From: Pantoea coffeiphila
Lineage (GTDB): Bacteria > Pseudomonadota > Gammaproteobacteria > Enterobacterales > Enterobacteriaceae
Assembly: GCF_016909495.1 (NCBI RefSeq)
Contig: NZ_JAFBFW010000001.1
Span: 1,054,001-1,118,000, forward strand
DNA: 64,000 nucleotides
Direction: 5' to 3'
Numbering within the stretch: the stretch's first letter is position 1; each line of letters starts with the position of its first letter. The notes under the pieces are model-generated. The model was given only the letters and a program-made list of their open reading frames with translations. It was not told the DNA's origin and did not search any database. Shown here piece after piece: positions 8,974 to 17,526 of the stretch. Made by a program: the position numbers and the translations under genes.

Positions 8974-9860
8974 TGCTGAAACACATTCTGCTCCTCACGG
9001 GTTTACTGGCGTCATGCGTGGCATGGAGCTCGGCGACACCGCGCGGCAGCGCGTATGACAGCCGGATGCAGAACGTCACGTACAACAGCCAGAACGTCAC
9101 GGTCGTCAGTACCCGACCCGGCTACGTCACCATGCTGGTATTTGATGACGATGAAACAGTCATCGATGCGCAGGCGGGTTTTCCCAGAGGCTGGACCGTG
9201 ACGAAAAGCGATAACCGGGTGGGTGTCAGCCCGAATCCCATCGCCCAGCCAGTCACGGATGCCAGCGGCAACAACATCAGCCAGGTCTTTCTGCCGACGG
9301 CAAAAGACTGGAAAACCAACCTGTTCGTGGTGACATCGAAACGCGACTACAGCCTGGAGCTGAACGTACTGGATAAAGACTCTCCCGCCCAGGCATTCAT
9401 TATCCGCTACCACTATCCTGACGAACTGCGGAAAAAGTCAGCCGCCGCCAGTGCCACCCGCCAGCAACAACAGCAGGAAGCGCTGGACCGACAGCGGATA
9501 GCGTCGGCATTCCGGCATCCGGCCACGCCGCGCAACTGGCGCTACACCAGGCGTGTAGCCGCCGGTTCAGCCTCCATTGCCCCGGACTTTGCCTGGGATG
9601 ACGGTCGTTTTGCTTATATCGGTTTTTCTCCCGCGAAAACCCTGCCTTCCGTTTTCCGGGTGGTTAACGGTCAGGAGCAGGCGGTCACGCCCGGAACGGT
9701 TAAACGGGGCAACTACACCGTGATGGTGGTTCCGGCATCTCCGCAGCTGGTTCTGCGCTACGGGAGCTCAGTGGTGGGGATCGAAAACGACGGATTCGGG
9801 CGTATCCCGCTGACCAACAGTGACACCGTTTCGCCGTCCGTTACGCTGGAGGCAAAATGA
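8970..9860 (+). CDS. virB9: VirB9 outer-membrane core subunit
   Basis: A 296-residue periplasmic protein with a signal peptide (residues 1-23) and the two-domain CagX/VirB9 layout. The N-terminal part contains RPGYVTMLVFDDDETV and FVVTSKRDYSLELNV. A Gln-rich linker follows (about 160-175), and the C-terminal domain reads WDDGRFAYIGFSP...LPSVFRV. It builds the outer ring with VirB7 and VirB10. ATG codons at 8970 and 8973 are both possible. It overlaps virB10 by four bases. Confidence 0.92.
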   Translation: MMLKHILLLTGLLASCVAWSSATPRGSAYDSRMQNVTYNSQNVTVVSTRPGYVTMLVFDDDETVIDAQAGFPRGWTVTKSDNRVGVSPNPIAQPVTDASGNNISQVFLPTAKDWKTNLFVVTSKRDYSLELNVLDKDSPAQAFIIRYHYPDELRKKSAAASATRQQQQQEALDRQRIASAFRHPATPRNWRYTRRVAAGSASIAPDFAWDDGRFAYIGFSPAKTLPSVFRVVNGQEQAVTPGTVKRGNYTVMVVPASPQLVLRYGSSVVGIENDGFGRIPLTNSDTVSPSVTLEAK

Positions 9861-11164
9861 CCGACAAATCTTTCCCGGACGAACCGGAAAAAACCACCGC
9901 CGAACGGGAAGCGGAAGCCCGTGAACGCGCCCGCGCGGCAATGGCATATCAGGAGCCGGAGCAGAAAACGCCGCCCGGTAAGCCGGAAGTGACCCGTTTC
10001 CGTAAAGCTTCCGGTCACCGCACGCTGATCGTCAGCCTGCTGAGTCTGGTCCTGGTCATCGCGCTGGCATCCGGTGGCGATCGTCTTCTCAGCGCCCTGA
10101 AAAGGGGTGATGAGAAAGAATCTGACACCGCGTCGCCGCCCTCCTCCGGGGCGGTGCAGCAGGAGCGTAAAAATCTGGGCATGGACAGTAATCCGTTTGG
10201 CCTCTTCGGGCCAGGGAGGCAGGAAAGCGTAGCCCCTGCCAGTCAGAGCCCCCCTGCCACTCCAGCCCTGCCGCCCGGGCCACCCGCCCTGAACAAGGCG
10301 GCAGCGCTGGCAGACGGGCTGAACAGCGGCAGTACAGGGTCAGGCGACGATATACGCACGTCCCGAAGCGGATCGCGCAGCAATGCGGGAACGTCGGGCA
10401 GCCCGTCAGCCTCCACGGCGTACACATCCTGTCAGTCGGTACTGGTCAGTGGCGAAGATGGACGCCTGCGCTGCCCGGATACAACAGCACCGGCAGGCAG
10501 CAATAACAACGACAATCCGGGCGTCGCACGCGTCACCGGTGTCAGGCGGCTGGGCCTTGATCCCGATCTCTATATCCCGGTGGATCGCTATATTCCGTGT
10601 TCGATGATGCGGCGCTTCGTGTCCGATGTTGGCGGTCATATCTCCTGCCTGATCGGTGAGAATGTCTGGAGCTCCAGTAACCATGTAATGCTGATCCCGG
10701 CGGGAACAGTTGCCCGTGGTATCTACCGCACCGGGGCACTGCAACACGGGCGCAGCCGGATGTTTGTACTGTGGACGGAGTTGCGCACGCCGGAGCCCGG
10801 CAGCCTGCAAATCCCGCTCACCGATACGCAGGCCACCGGCCCGCTTGGCGAGGCGGGGATCACGGGCTGGATCGACAGCCATTTCTGGGAGCGTTTCGGC
10901 AACGCCCTGATGCTGAGTACCGTACAGGACGTGGCAGCAGCGGCATCAGATGCCGCGCCGGGTAAAGACCGCAATACCGACTATACCGAAAATACCCGCG
11001 CCGCCACGGCGGAAATGGCGAAAACGACGCTGGAAAACAGCATCAGTATCCCGCCCACGATGTACCTGAACCAGGGCGATGTGATCGGCATCATGACCGG
11101 CACGGATATTGATTTTTCCTCTGTTTATCAACTACGGCTGAAAAAGAAATGGTATGAACGCTGA
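9857..11164 (+). CDS. virB10: VirB10 envelope-spanning scaffold
   Basis: A 435-residue protein with a cytoplasmic N-terminus, one membrane helix (about residues 55-75), a Pro/Ser/Gly-rich periplasmic spacer (about 85-190), and the TrbI/VirB10 C-terminal beta-barrel domain with the family motifs around LMPAGTV-like (LIPAGTVARGIYRTG) and LNQGDVIGIMTGTDIDFS. VirB10 senses ATP use at the inner membrane and gates the outer-membrane pore. The gene overlaps virB11 by 11 bases. Confidence 0.93.
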   Translation: MTDKSFPDEPEKTTAEREAEARERARAAMAYQEPEQKTPPGKPEVTRFRKASGHRTLIVSLLSLVLVIALASGGDRLLSALKRGDEKESDTASPPSSGAVQQERKNLGMDSNPFGLFGPGRQESVAPASQSPPATPALPPGPPALNKAAALADGLNSGSTGSGDDIRTSRSGSRSNAGTSGSPSASTAYTSCQSVLVSGEDGRLRCPDTTAPAGSNNNDNPGVARVTGVRRLGLDPDLYIPVDRYIPCSMMRRFVSDVGGHISCLIGENVWSSSNHVMLIPAGTVARGIYRTGALQHGRSRMFVLWTELRTPEPGSLQIPLTDTQATGPLGEAGITGWIDSHFWERFGNALMLSTVQDVAAAASDAAPGKDRNTDYTENTRAATAEMAKTTLENSISIPPTMYLNQGDVIGIMTGTDIDFSSVYQLRLKKKWYER

Positions 11165-12173
11165 AAACCTGTCACTGGACTTTATGAAAAACCGGCTCTT
11201 TGGTGATTTTCTTGCGCAGGATGGCCTGACAGAAATTGCCGTTAACCGACCGGGCGAACTGCATACGAAAATCCGGGGGAATTGGCATAAACAGGCATCC
11301 CCGATCACGCTGCGTCAGTGTCATGCCTTTGCCAGGGCGCTGGCATCCTGGCAAGACGACAATATTGACGATACATCACCCATCCTTTCTGCAACATTAA
11401 GATCCGGCGAACGTATTCAGGCGATTATTCCCCCGGCCTGTGAGCGTAATACGGTATCCATTACGCTGCGCAAGCCTTCGTTTGAGCAGAAAACACATCA
11501 GTCATGGATTGATGCAGGATTTTATCAGCGTGTGGCTGGTCAGGAGAGAACGGAAAGCCAGGATGATGCACTGGTTCAGTTATATCACAGCGGGAATATC
11601 CCCCGTTTTATGGAAAAGGCCGTGGAATATGGCAAAACGATTTTTATTGTGGGTGAAACCGGCTCCGGTAAAACCACCTATATGAAAACGCTGCTGCATT
11701 ATATTCCACTGCATCTTCGGCTGACCACAATCGAAGATAATCCCGAAATCCATTTTTATCACCACGCCAATTATGTGCATCTTTTTTACCCGGCGGATGG
11801 CGGGGATAATGCCATTGTCACCCCCGGCAGGCTGATCCGTGCTAATTATCGGATGAACCCTGACCGGATATTACTGGCGGAAATTCGTGGGCGGGAGGCA
11901 TGGGACGCGCTTAAAATTATTGGTTCCGGGCATGAGGGATTAATCACCTCCCTGCATGCAGGCAGCCCGGAAGAATGTATTGAAGGGATCATTGACCGCT
12001 GCTATGAAAACCCCGACTGCCGGAATATTCCTTTTGATGTGCTGTTACGCAAGGTACTTAAAAGCATTGATGTCATCGTCAGTATTGACATACACGGCGA
12101 TGTGCGCCGGATGAGTGATATTTACTTTAAGCCAGTTCATTTAAAAAGCATGAAAGAGGCATTCAGACAATAA
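11154..12173 (+). CDS. virB11: VirB11 hexameric ATPase
   Basis: A 339-residue traffic ATPase of the VirB11/PulE family. Walker A is GETGSGKT at residues 167-174; the Asp box region (TTIEDNPEIHF), Walker B region (RILLAEIRGREAWDAL) and His box (GHEGLITSLHAGSPEECI) are all in place. It forms a ring at the base of the channel and switches between pilus assembly and DNA transfer. Its start lies inside the end of virB10, so translation is coupled. This completes the ATPase set with VirB4 and the coupling protein MobB. Confidence 0.94.
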   Translation: MNAENLSLDFMKNRLFGDFLAQDGLTEIAVNRPGELHTKIRGNWHKQASPITLRQCHAFARALASWQDDNIDDTSPILSATLRSGERIQAIIPPACERNTVSITLRKPSFEQKTHQSWIDAGFYQRVAGQERTESQDDALVQLYHSGNIPRFMEKAVEYGKTIFIVGETGSGKTTYMKTLLHYIPLHLRLTTIEDNPEIHFYHHANYVHLFYPADGGDNAIVTPGRLIRANYRMNPDRILLAEIRGREAWDALKIIGSGHEGLITSLHAGSPEECIEGIIDRCYENPDCRNIPFDVLLRKVLKSIDVIVSIDIHGDVRRMSDIYFKPVHLKSMKEAFRQ

Positions 12174-12233
12174 CTCTGGCAAATAACATTACCCTAAATA
12201 CGCAACCTTTCATTAATCATACCGGTGACTGAA

Positions 12234-12536
12234 ATGAAGAAAGTCATACTCTCCTTATTATTTCTCGGCGTTATGGCGTCATGTTCAACATCCGCAACGA
12301 CCGCTGAAGCCTGCGAAGTGGTTTTATGCATGTACGGTAAAACAACGGGAAACAGCGGCAGCAGTGAATGTCATTCCGCTGAACGGGCATTCTTTAATAT
12401 CGTGAAAGAGAATAAACACGGTTTTCTTCCTGACCATACGGCCGATGCCAGAAAATCGTTTTTACTTGAATGTGTTTCGGCAGACCCGGCGGCTATCAGT
12501 CAGGTCATCAGTAAATATGGCCGCGTTCGTGGTTAA
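12234..12536 (+). CDS. TrbM/KikA-like conjugation lipoprotein
   Basis: A 100-residue predicted lipoprotein (lipobox VMASC, C17). The Cys-rich segment ACEVVLCMYGKTTGNSGSSEC resembles the TrbM/KikA family (CEAILCLSSG...SEC), small periplasmic proteins encoded at the ends of IncN/IncP-type transfer operons. The likely start is ATG 12234 with GGTGA just upstream; a GTG at 12225 is in frame. The function in transfer is accessory and poorly defined. Another cysteine (LECVSADP) near the C-terminus could allow a disulfide. Confidence 0.65.
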   Translation: MKKVILSLLFLGVMASCSTSATTAEACEVVLCMYGKTTGNSGSSECHSAERAFFNIVKENKHGFLPDHTADARKSFLLECVSADPAAISQVISKYGRVRG

Positions 12537-12590
12537 TACTGGCGAGACGGGCGGAGAGCGTGACGGTTTTCAGGTTTTTATGGCTTCTGT

Positions 12591-12673
12591 TTTTCGCGGA
12601 TTAAGGAGCGAAGAAACAGGGGCCGTAAAAATGAGGCAGCGGACAGAAATATTTTCGCGGGTTAAGGAGCGAA
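12591..12673. repeat. Pair of 22-bp hairpin direct repeats
   Basis: TTTTCGCGGATTAAGGAGCG followed by AA at 12591-12612, and the same sequence with a single A-to-G change at 12652-12673; the starts are 61 bases apart, about six helical turns. Each copy can also fold, because TTTCGC pairs with GCGAAA (TTCGC/GCGAA in copy one). The spacing and symmetry suggest binding sites for a transfer or partition protein at one edge of oriT. Confidence 0.75.
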
Positions 12674-12859
12674 AATAATTCAGGCACCGCGCCTCACCTG
12701 CAAACAGCCGCGCCCACGCGGATTTTGCAGGCCGGGGGAGCCGGATAAATTTCGCCGCCCCAGCGAGCGAAAAGCTGTCGCCCACGACAGCGGTTTATTT
12801 GGGGGGCATCGCCCCGCACACCGTCGCAGATAAGTCTCCGGCCAAAAGCCGGTAGCGTG

Positions 12860-12966
12860 GCGCGACCACCCTCTTTAAAGGTCAGCTTCCCTTTTATTCC
12901 CGCTACGAGGAACGAGTAAAGGGAAGAAAAAGGCGAAAGCGACCGTCTTAAAGGGGGTGGTCGCGC
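12860..12966. repeat. oriT inverted repeat with nic-like motif
   Basis: Outer arms 12860-12879 and 12947-12966 match at 18 of 20 positions, including a perfect GCGCGACCACCC / GGGTGGTCGCGC core. Inside lies a second pair, CTTCCCTTT (12886-12894) and AAAGGGAAG (12918-12926). By analogy with CloDF13, nicking would fall after GGGTG at about 12959/12960. The nick position is an inference, because both arms carry the motif on opposite strands. Confidence 0.7.
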
Positions 12967-13232
12967 GTAGCGGGCGACGGTGTGCCGCCGTTGACGTTGG
13001 GGTTTTGGCACGGCGTCCAGCCGCGACATTACCCCCATGTGACAGGCCATAAGGGCGTCCAGCCCGCATGTACTGGCGCACGCCGTTCGGGCAGGCAAGC
13101 ATGCTTTCCTGCACATGGTCGCAACGCGGCCACCTTCTTCGTCCCTGACGTTCGCCCCGCCTTTTCGCCCAACACCGTGGGGCGAATTGATGGGGCGACG
13201 TCATGGGGCGAACTGCTGACGAAGGAGGCATC

Positions 13233-15107
13233 GTGATTTTGAATAAGCTGGCCGTTTCACTGTCGCCGATAGTGAATGGCGCGCTGAGCTTCATTGCTTT
13301 TATGCAACAGCACCAGCTGATGCTGGCGCTGTTATCGGGGCTGACGATGCCGTTTTTCGCGTCGATGAAAAGCGATGAACGGCAAAAAGCCCCGTTGTGG
13401 CAAAAGCTGATTATCGCTTTTTCCCTGCTGTGTTTTCTTTGCGGTACGATGGCCCCGGTTGTTATCTGGATTTTCCAGTGGCTTTATAAAGGCCGTGTAG
13501 TCACCAGCATTCCCGTTCTGGCATGGTCGGTTCTGATTACTTTTACCGTAACGGGTTTTATTTTGCATATTCTGCTGCGCAGGGTATTAACCCCTGAATT
13601 AGACAAAATAAAGAAACGCCTCGTCAGAAAAACCACGCTTGAACGGGAATTACGCACCGATGTCCGTACGGTGAAATCACTGCTGCCGGAAACGCTGCAT
13701 TATGACCCGCTGGATTATATCGACTTGAACAAAGGGTTATTTATCGGCATTGACCGAGATATTCAGCCGATGTATTTGCCGTTAAAAGACTGGCAAAAAC
13801 AACACGCGGATATTATCGGCACCACCGGCGCCGGTAAAGGCGTTGCCACCGGCATATTACTTTATCAAAGTATTCTGGCCGGTGAAGGCGTATTTGTTAT
13901 GGACCCCAAAGATGATGAATGGGCACCGCACCTTTACCGCAAAGCCTGCGAGGATGCAGGCAAACCTTTTGCCCTGATTGACCTGCGAAAATCGCAATAC
14001 CAGTTAAACCTGATTGAAGAGATTAACGCCGATGAACTGGAAGAGCTTTTTGTTGCCGGTTTCAGTCTGGCAGAGAAAGGTCAGGAGTCAGACTTTTACC
14101 GGATTGACGACCGGAAAGCGGCCCGAATAGCCGCGCAGTTTGTTAATCAACATGCCACCGCAACTATTCGGGATGTGTATAACGGAGACTACGTTCAGGG
14201 TATTGCCGATAAGATAAAAGCCTTTTTCGGGAAAATTGAAGAGCTTGCCTTACTCAATGCCATCAATGCGCCGACAGGATTTTCGCTTAATAAGATATTT
14301 GAGGCAGGCGGTTGCTGTTACGTCATCGGTTCAATGCGCAACAGCAAAATCATTACCGCTCAGCGCATGCTGCTGGTTCGCCTGTACCAGCTGGCAGAAA
14401 GGCGCGAGCGGGTGAAAGATGTGCCCCGCCCCATTGCAATTTATCTTTCCGAACTGAAATACCATTTATCCAGGCCCGCGCTGGAAGGTTTAGGCGCGGC
14501 ACGCGATAAAGGCGTGCATATTATTATGGACCATCAGTCTATTGCCGATTTAAAAGACTGCCCGGCAGATTTGAAAGGTGACGCCGTTGTCGGCGCTGTC
14601 GTTGAGAACGCCAAATTCAAACTGGTTTATCGTGTCATGGATCCGGATACCGCTGAATGGGTAGCCAGAATGTCAGGCACTATATTAGTCGATGATGAGG
14701 TCCGCAAAGCGAAAACCGACGCCGTGCTGACAGAGACTATCGACAGTGAACGCACCATCAGGCAGGCCGAGCGTTTCTTTACCGACAGCAATATGATCCT
14801 GAACCTACCCGATTTTGTCAGCTTCATCTTCACGACAAAAGCACTCCCCTCTGCTTCGCTGATTTCGCCCATCAGGGTGAAAAAACGCGAACTGGAGATC
14901 TGTGCCGTGTCGCCCGCAATATCCGCCACCGCCGCAACAGTAAACATCACCCTGGATTTTGGCGAGGAGGAAACTTCCCCCGGACCCGCATCAACACCGG
15001 ATATCACCACAACGCGGCCCGATCTTTTTTTTGATGAGACGAGCGAAAAAGACACGACAATGCCGAATGCCGACAAAGAGGAAAACCCGTCATTGCTAGA
15101 TTTTTAA
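13233..15107 (+). CDS. mobB: MobB, VirD4-type coupling protein
   Basis: A 624-residue type IV coupling protein. Three or four N-terminal membrane helices (within about residues 20-120) are followed by an AAA-type motor with Walker A GTTGAGKG (196-203) and Walker B GVFVMDPKDDEW (about 221-232). It brings the relaxase-DNA complex to the VirB channel. I place the start at GTG 13233 because AAGGAGG lies seven bases upstream; the longer frame from ATG 13203 has no site. The pairing with mobC matches the mobB-mobC pair of CloDF13 and of ICEKp1-type elements, where the plasmid or ICE carries its own coupling protein. Confidence 0.9.
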   Translation: MILNKLAVSLSPIVNGALSFIAFMQQHQLMLALLSGLTMPFFASMKSDERQKAPLWQKLIIAFSLLCFLCGTMAPVVIWIFQWLYKGRVVTSIPVLAWSVLITFTVTGFILHILLRRVLTPELDKIKKRLVRKTTLERELRTDVRTVKSLLPETLHYDPLDYIDLNKGLFIGIDRDIQPMYLPLKDWQKQHADIIGTTGAGKGVATGILLYQSILAGEGVFVMDPKDDEWAPHLYRKACEDAGKPFALIDLRKSQYQLNLIEEINADELEELFVAGFSLAEKGQESDFYRIDDRKAARIAAQFVNQHATATIRDVYNGDYVQGIADKIKAFFGKIEELALLNAINAPTGFSLNKIFEAGGCCYVIGSMRNSKIITAQRMLLVRLYQLAERRERVKDVPRPIAIYLSELKYHLSRPALEGLGAARDKGVHIIMDHQSIADLKDCPADLKGDAVVGAVVENAKFKLVYRVMDPDTAEWVARMSGTILVDDEVRKAKTDAVLTETIDSERTIRQAERFFTDSNMILNLPDFVSFIFTTKALPSASLISPIRVKKRELEICAVSPAISATAATVNITLDFGEEETSPGPASTPDITTTRPDLFFDETSEKDTTMPNADKEENPSLLDF

Positions 15108-15118
15108 AGGGGGTAATG

Positions 15119-15868
15119 ATGCTTATCACCGCATACAGCGAACGCCAGACGCGACATCGCGAAAAAATACAACGACTGCTGAATTTCCTGAAAGAAGAAA
15201 CGTACAGTGACTTTAAAACATTGATGCTGCTGTTCGGGTTCATAGATCATAAATCGCTGTATTCCCTGCTTTCAAAAGTCGAGGGCATGGGGTTAATACA
15301 AAAGCACGTCCTGGTATCACGCACGATGAAAATTTCATTGTGGGGCATTACCAGTGACGGGATAGCCGTTGTGTTAACACCCGACGATGCGCTTTTCCCG
15401 GCGCGATTTGAGCCGTCAAAAGTTACCGGCTGGACGCTGGAGCATCACCTTGATAATCAGGTAGCCCGCATCATCCTTGAGCAAAAAGGCGCATCCGGGT
15501 GGGTAAACGGCGATCGCACAACCTTCCTCAACCGGTATCAGGTCGGTCATCGCCCGGACGGTCTGATCACCCTGCCCAGCGGCACCGTGATCGCCATTGA
15601 GACCGAGCGTCGTCTGAAAACCAGAGCCCGCTACCAGTCAATCATCGCCAGCCATTTGCTGGCCCGGACCCGTAAAGACTGGATTTACGTTTTCTATATC
15701 GTGCCGGACCCGCAGAAAAAGCGCGGTCTTGAACGGCTGTTTGACAGTATCAGACACGTCATCGTTAACCATCAGCATATCCCGCTGGAAACCCGCCACC
15801 GAAATGTCTTTCGCATCTACACGCTAGACGAGTTGCAACGGCTCGATGTAGGCCACCACGGCATATAG
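15119..15868 (+). CDS. mobC: MobC, MOBC-family relaxase
   Basis: A 249-residue relaxase of the MOBC (Replic_Relax) type. A winged-helix N-terminus (about residues 15-80) is followed by a nuclease-like core with HRPDG, IETERR and a following lysine (D147, E161/E163 and K167, counted from ATG 15119). These acidic residues and the lysine, rather than a tyrosine, are thought to do the chemistry in this family, which includes CloDF13 MobC. ATG codons lie at 15116 and 15119; AAAGGGGG at 15106-15113 favours the second. It is eight to eleven bases after mobB. Confidence 0.85.
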   Translation: MLITAYSERQTRHREKIQRLLNFLKEETYSDFKTLMLLFGFIDHKSLYSLLSKVEGMGLIQKHVLVSRTMKISLWGITSDGIAVVLTPDDALFPARFEPSKVTGWTLEHHLDNQVARIILEQKGASGWVNGDRTTFLNRYQVGHRPDGLITLPSGTVIAIETERRLKTRARYQSIIASHLLARTRKDWIYVFYIVPDPQKKRGLERLFDSIRHVIVNHQHIPLETRHRNVFRIYTLDELQRLDVGHHGI

Positions 15869-15971
15869 TTCTTCTGTATCACTTACAGTCCCAACCCACG
15901 CAGCAGCGCAACGAGCTGAAATAATGCCCCTCTAAATACTCACCCAAAATAAGAACAGACAGGACACCAGA

Positions 15972-16259
15972 ATGAACAGAGAAACTGACCAACTTTCGGA
16001 CGTACTGACTGAAATGAGCGCCAAAGCGCTGGTGACATGGTTGACGCATTCCGCATTGCAGGACATACCGCGCGAAGCATTACTGGTTCGCGGCCACGAT
16101 TTTGTGTACGCCCTGCACACAAATTTTGTGCTGCTACGTGACGTTCTGTCAGAAACGCTGGAAGATATTGAGCAGCAGAGCCATGACCTCGAAGAAAGAC
16201 TGGATAGCCTGGAACAGCGGCTGCAGACGCTCCAGAAAGATACTGATAATTTGTATTAG
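15972..16259 (+). CDS. Small coiled-coil protein of unknown role
   Basis: A 95-residue acidic protein. The C-terminal third (ETLEDIEQQSHDLEERLDSLEQRLQTL) is an almost ideal coiled coil with heptads of leucine. I do not recognise the family. It follows mobC by 103 bases on the same strand and closes the conserved transfer block, just before the arsenic cargo. A GGACACC stretch precedes the ATG but is a weak ribosome site. It may be an accessory of DNA processing or merely a neighbour. Confidence 0.6.
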   Translation: MNRETDQLSDVLTEMSAKALVTWLTHSALQDIPREALLVRGHDFVYALHTNFVLLRDVLSETLEDIEQQSHDLEERLDSLEQRLQTLQKDTDNLY

Positions 16260-16376
16260 CTCAGACTTGGCCTGGCACAACTACGACACAGGGCCAAACC
16301 TAATCTGACAGGCAGCTCTGTGCCAGGAGCGGACGTTGTTGAGTTCACTCAGGATGGGTTCACGATACAAGGAACT

Positions 16377-17075
16377 CTATATTTTCTCCTGATTGACGCG
16401 GGCTGACAGTTCCTGATGGCTTTCCTTGCGTTCGCTGTAACGATCGGCAAGGTACTCCGTATGACCTTTCAGCAGCAGCGTGATTTTGAACAGCTCTTCT
16501 GCCACATCCACGATGCGGTCATACCAGGATGATGGTTTCATTCGCCCGTTTTCATCAAATTCCTGCCAGGCATTCGCCACGGAGGACTGATTCGGGATGG
16601 TGAACATGCGCATCCAGCGTCCCAGAATACGCATCTGATTGACGGCATTGAAGGACTGAGAACCGCCACATACCTGCATGACCGCCAGCGTTTTTCCCTG
16701 GGAAGGACGAACAGCGCCCTCTGACAAAGGGATCCAGTCAATTTGCGCCTTCATTATTGCGCTCATCGCCCCGTGACGCTCCGGGGAACTCCAAACCATG
16801 CCATCACACCATCTCACCAGTTCGCGCAGCTCCGTCACTTTAGGGTGAGTTTCTGGTGCATCATCAGGCAGAGGCAAGCCGGACGGGTTAAACGTTTTGA
16901 CCTCAGCACCCATAGCAATGAGCAATCGACCCGCTTCCTCGGCAGCAAAACGGCTGTATGAACGTTCACGTACTGACCCATACAGAATCAGGATACGTGG
17001 TAGTGTCGGATGCTGAAGCCGCTCAGCGATCTGCCTGTCGAAACACTCAGCATTCAGGGCTGGAAACTGATCCAT
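16377..17075 (-). CDS. arsH: ArsH, NADPH-dependent organoarsenical oxidase
   Basis: A 232-residue flavoprotein of the NADPH-dependent FMN reductase family. It shows the FMN-binding [10 protein letters not shown] near residue 33 and [20 protein letters not shown]. ArsH oxidises toxic trivalent organoarsenicals to less toxic pentavalent forms and gives resistance to them. The start at 17075 has GAGGAAG just upstream; an in-frame ATG at 17108 lies inside the operator region. The gene is divergent from arsR, so both share the ArsR operator. Confidence 0.92.
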   Translation of the reverse strand: MDQFPALNAECFDRQIAERLQHPTLPRILILYGSVRERSYSRFAAEEAGRLLIAMGAEVKTFNPSGLPLPDDAPETHPKVTELRELVRWCDGMVWSSPERHGAMSAIMKAQIDWIPLSEGAVRPSQGKTLAVMQVCGGSQSFNAVNQMRILGRWMRMFTIPNQSSVANAWQEFDENGRMKPSSWYDRIVDVAEELFKITLLLKGHTEYLADRYSERKESHQELSARVNQEKI

Positions 17076-17114
17076 TTTTTCTTCCTCTCTAAAATCGATA
17101 ATGTTCAAACCAAT

Positions 17115-17134
17115 ACATATGTTTTATCATATGT
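17115..17134. promoter_or_regulatory. ArsR operator between arsH and arsR
   Basis: A perfect 7-bp inverted repeat, ACATATG-TTTTAT-CATATGT, in the short divergent intergenic space. It resembles the operators I know for enterobacterial ArsR (TCATATG-containing dyads). Bound ArsR would shut off both arsH and arsRBC; arsenite or antimonite would release it. A related TCATATGT half-site lies at about 17505-17512, just before arsB. Confidence 0.75.
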
Positions 17135-17160
17135 GTATTCTAAATTTACCGGAAGAGAAA

Positions 17161-17481
17161 ATGCTACAGCCTGTTCAGCTTTTCAAAATTCTGTCAGACG
17201 AAACCCGTCTGGCTATCGTGATGCTTCTCAGAGAATCAGGCGAGATGTGCGTGTGTGACCTTTGCGGGGCCACCTCCGAGTCGCAGCCCAAAGTTTCCCG
17301 GCATATGGCAATTCTGCGGGAGGCTGAGCTCGTTCTGGACCGTCGGGAAGGGAAATGGGTCCATTACCGACTTTCTCCACATATGCCCGCATGGGCAGCA
17401 GAAACCATCAAGATATCCTGGCACTGCCTGCGGGAAGACGTTCGTCAGTGGCTGGATAAATCAGCGGCATCATCCTGCTGA
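17161..17481 (+). CDS. arsR: ArsR arsenic-responsive repressor
   Basis: A 106-residue ArsR/SmtB winged-helix repressor. The metalloid site is CVCDLC (C30, C32, C35) at the start of the recognition helix region (SQPKVSRHMAILREAELV). Binding of As(III) to the cysteines frees the DNA. The start at ATG 17161 is preceded by GGAAGAG; the upstream frame from 17101 runs through the operator and is unlikely. It is first in an arsR-arsB-arsC operon. Confidence 0.93.
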   Translation: MLQPVQLFKILSDETRLAIVMLLRESGEMCVCDLCGATSESQPKVSRHMAILREAELVLDRREGKWVHYRLSPHMPAWAAETIKISWHCLREDVRQWLDKSAASSC

Positions 17482-17526
17482 GATGAATCGAACACATTCT
17501 TTTAATCATATGTAATGGAGTCGGAA

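Larger units (their letters stand above)
12537..13232 (+). other. oriT: Putative origin of transfer region (oriT)
   Basis: A 696-base non-coding region between the virB operon and mobB, dense in repeats. It holds two hairpin-forming direct repeats (12591-12612 and 12652-12673), a 20-bp imperfect inverted repeat (12860-12879 with 12947-12966) and a nested inverted repeat (12886-12894 with 12918-12926). The right arm reads GGGTGGTCGCG, nearly identical to the nic motif I recall for plasmid CloDF13 (GGGTG/GTCGGG), whose relaxase is of the same MOBC type as the adjacent mobC. The placement upstream of mobBC matches ICEKp1/ICEEc1. The small open frames here lack ribosome sites and look spurious. 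Confidence 0.75.

Noticed and set aside
12875-13294. Minus-strand open frames over the oriT region
   Set aside because: They run through palindromes and the start of mobB, lack ribosome sites and show no conserved motif.
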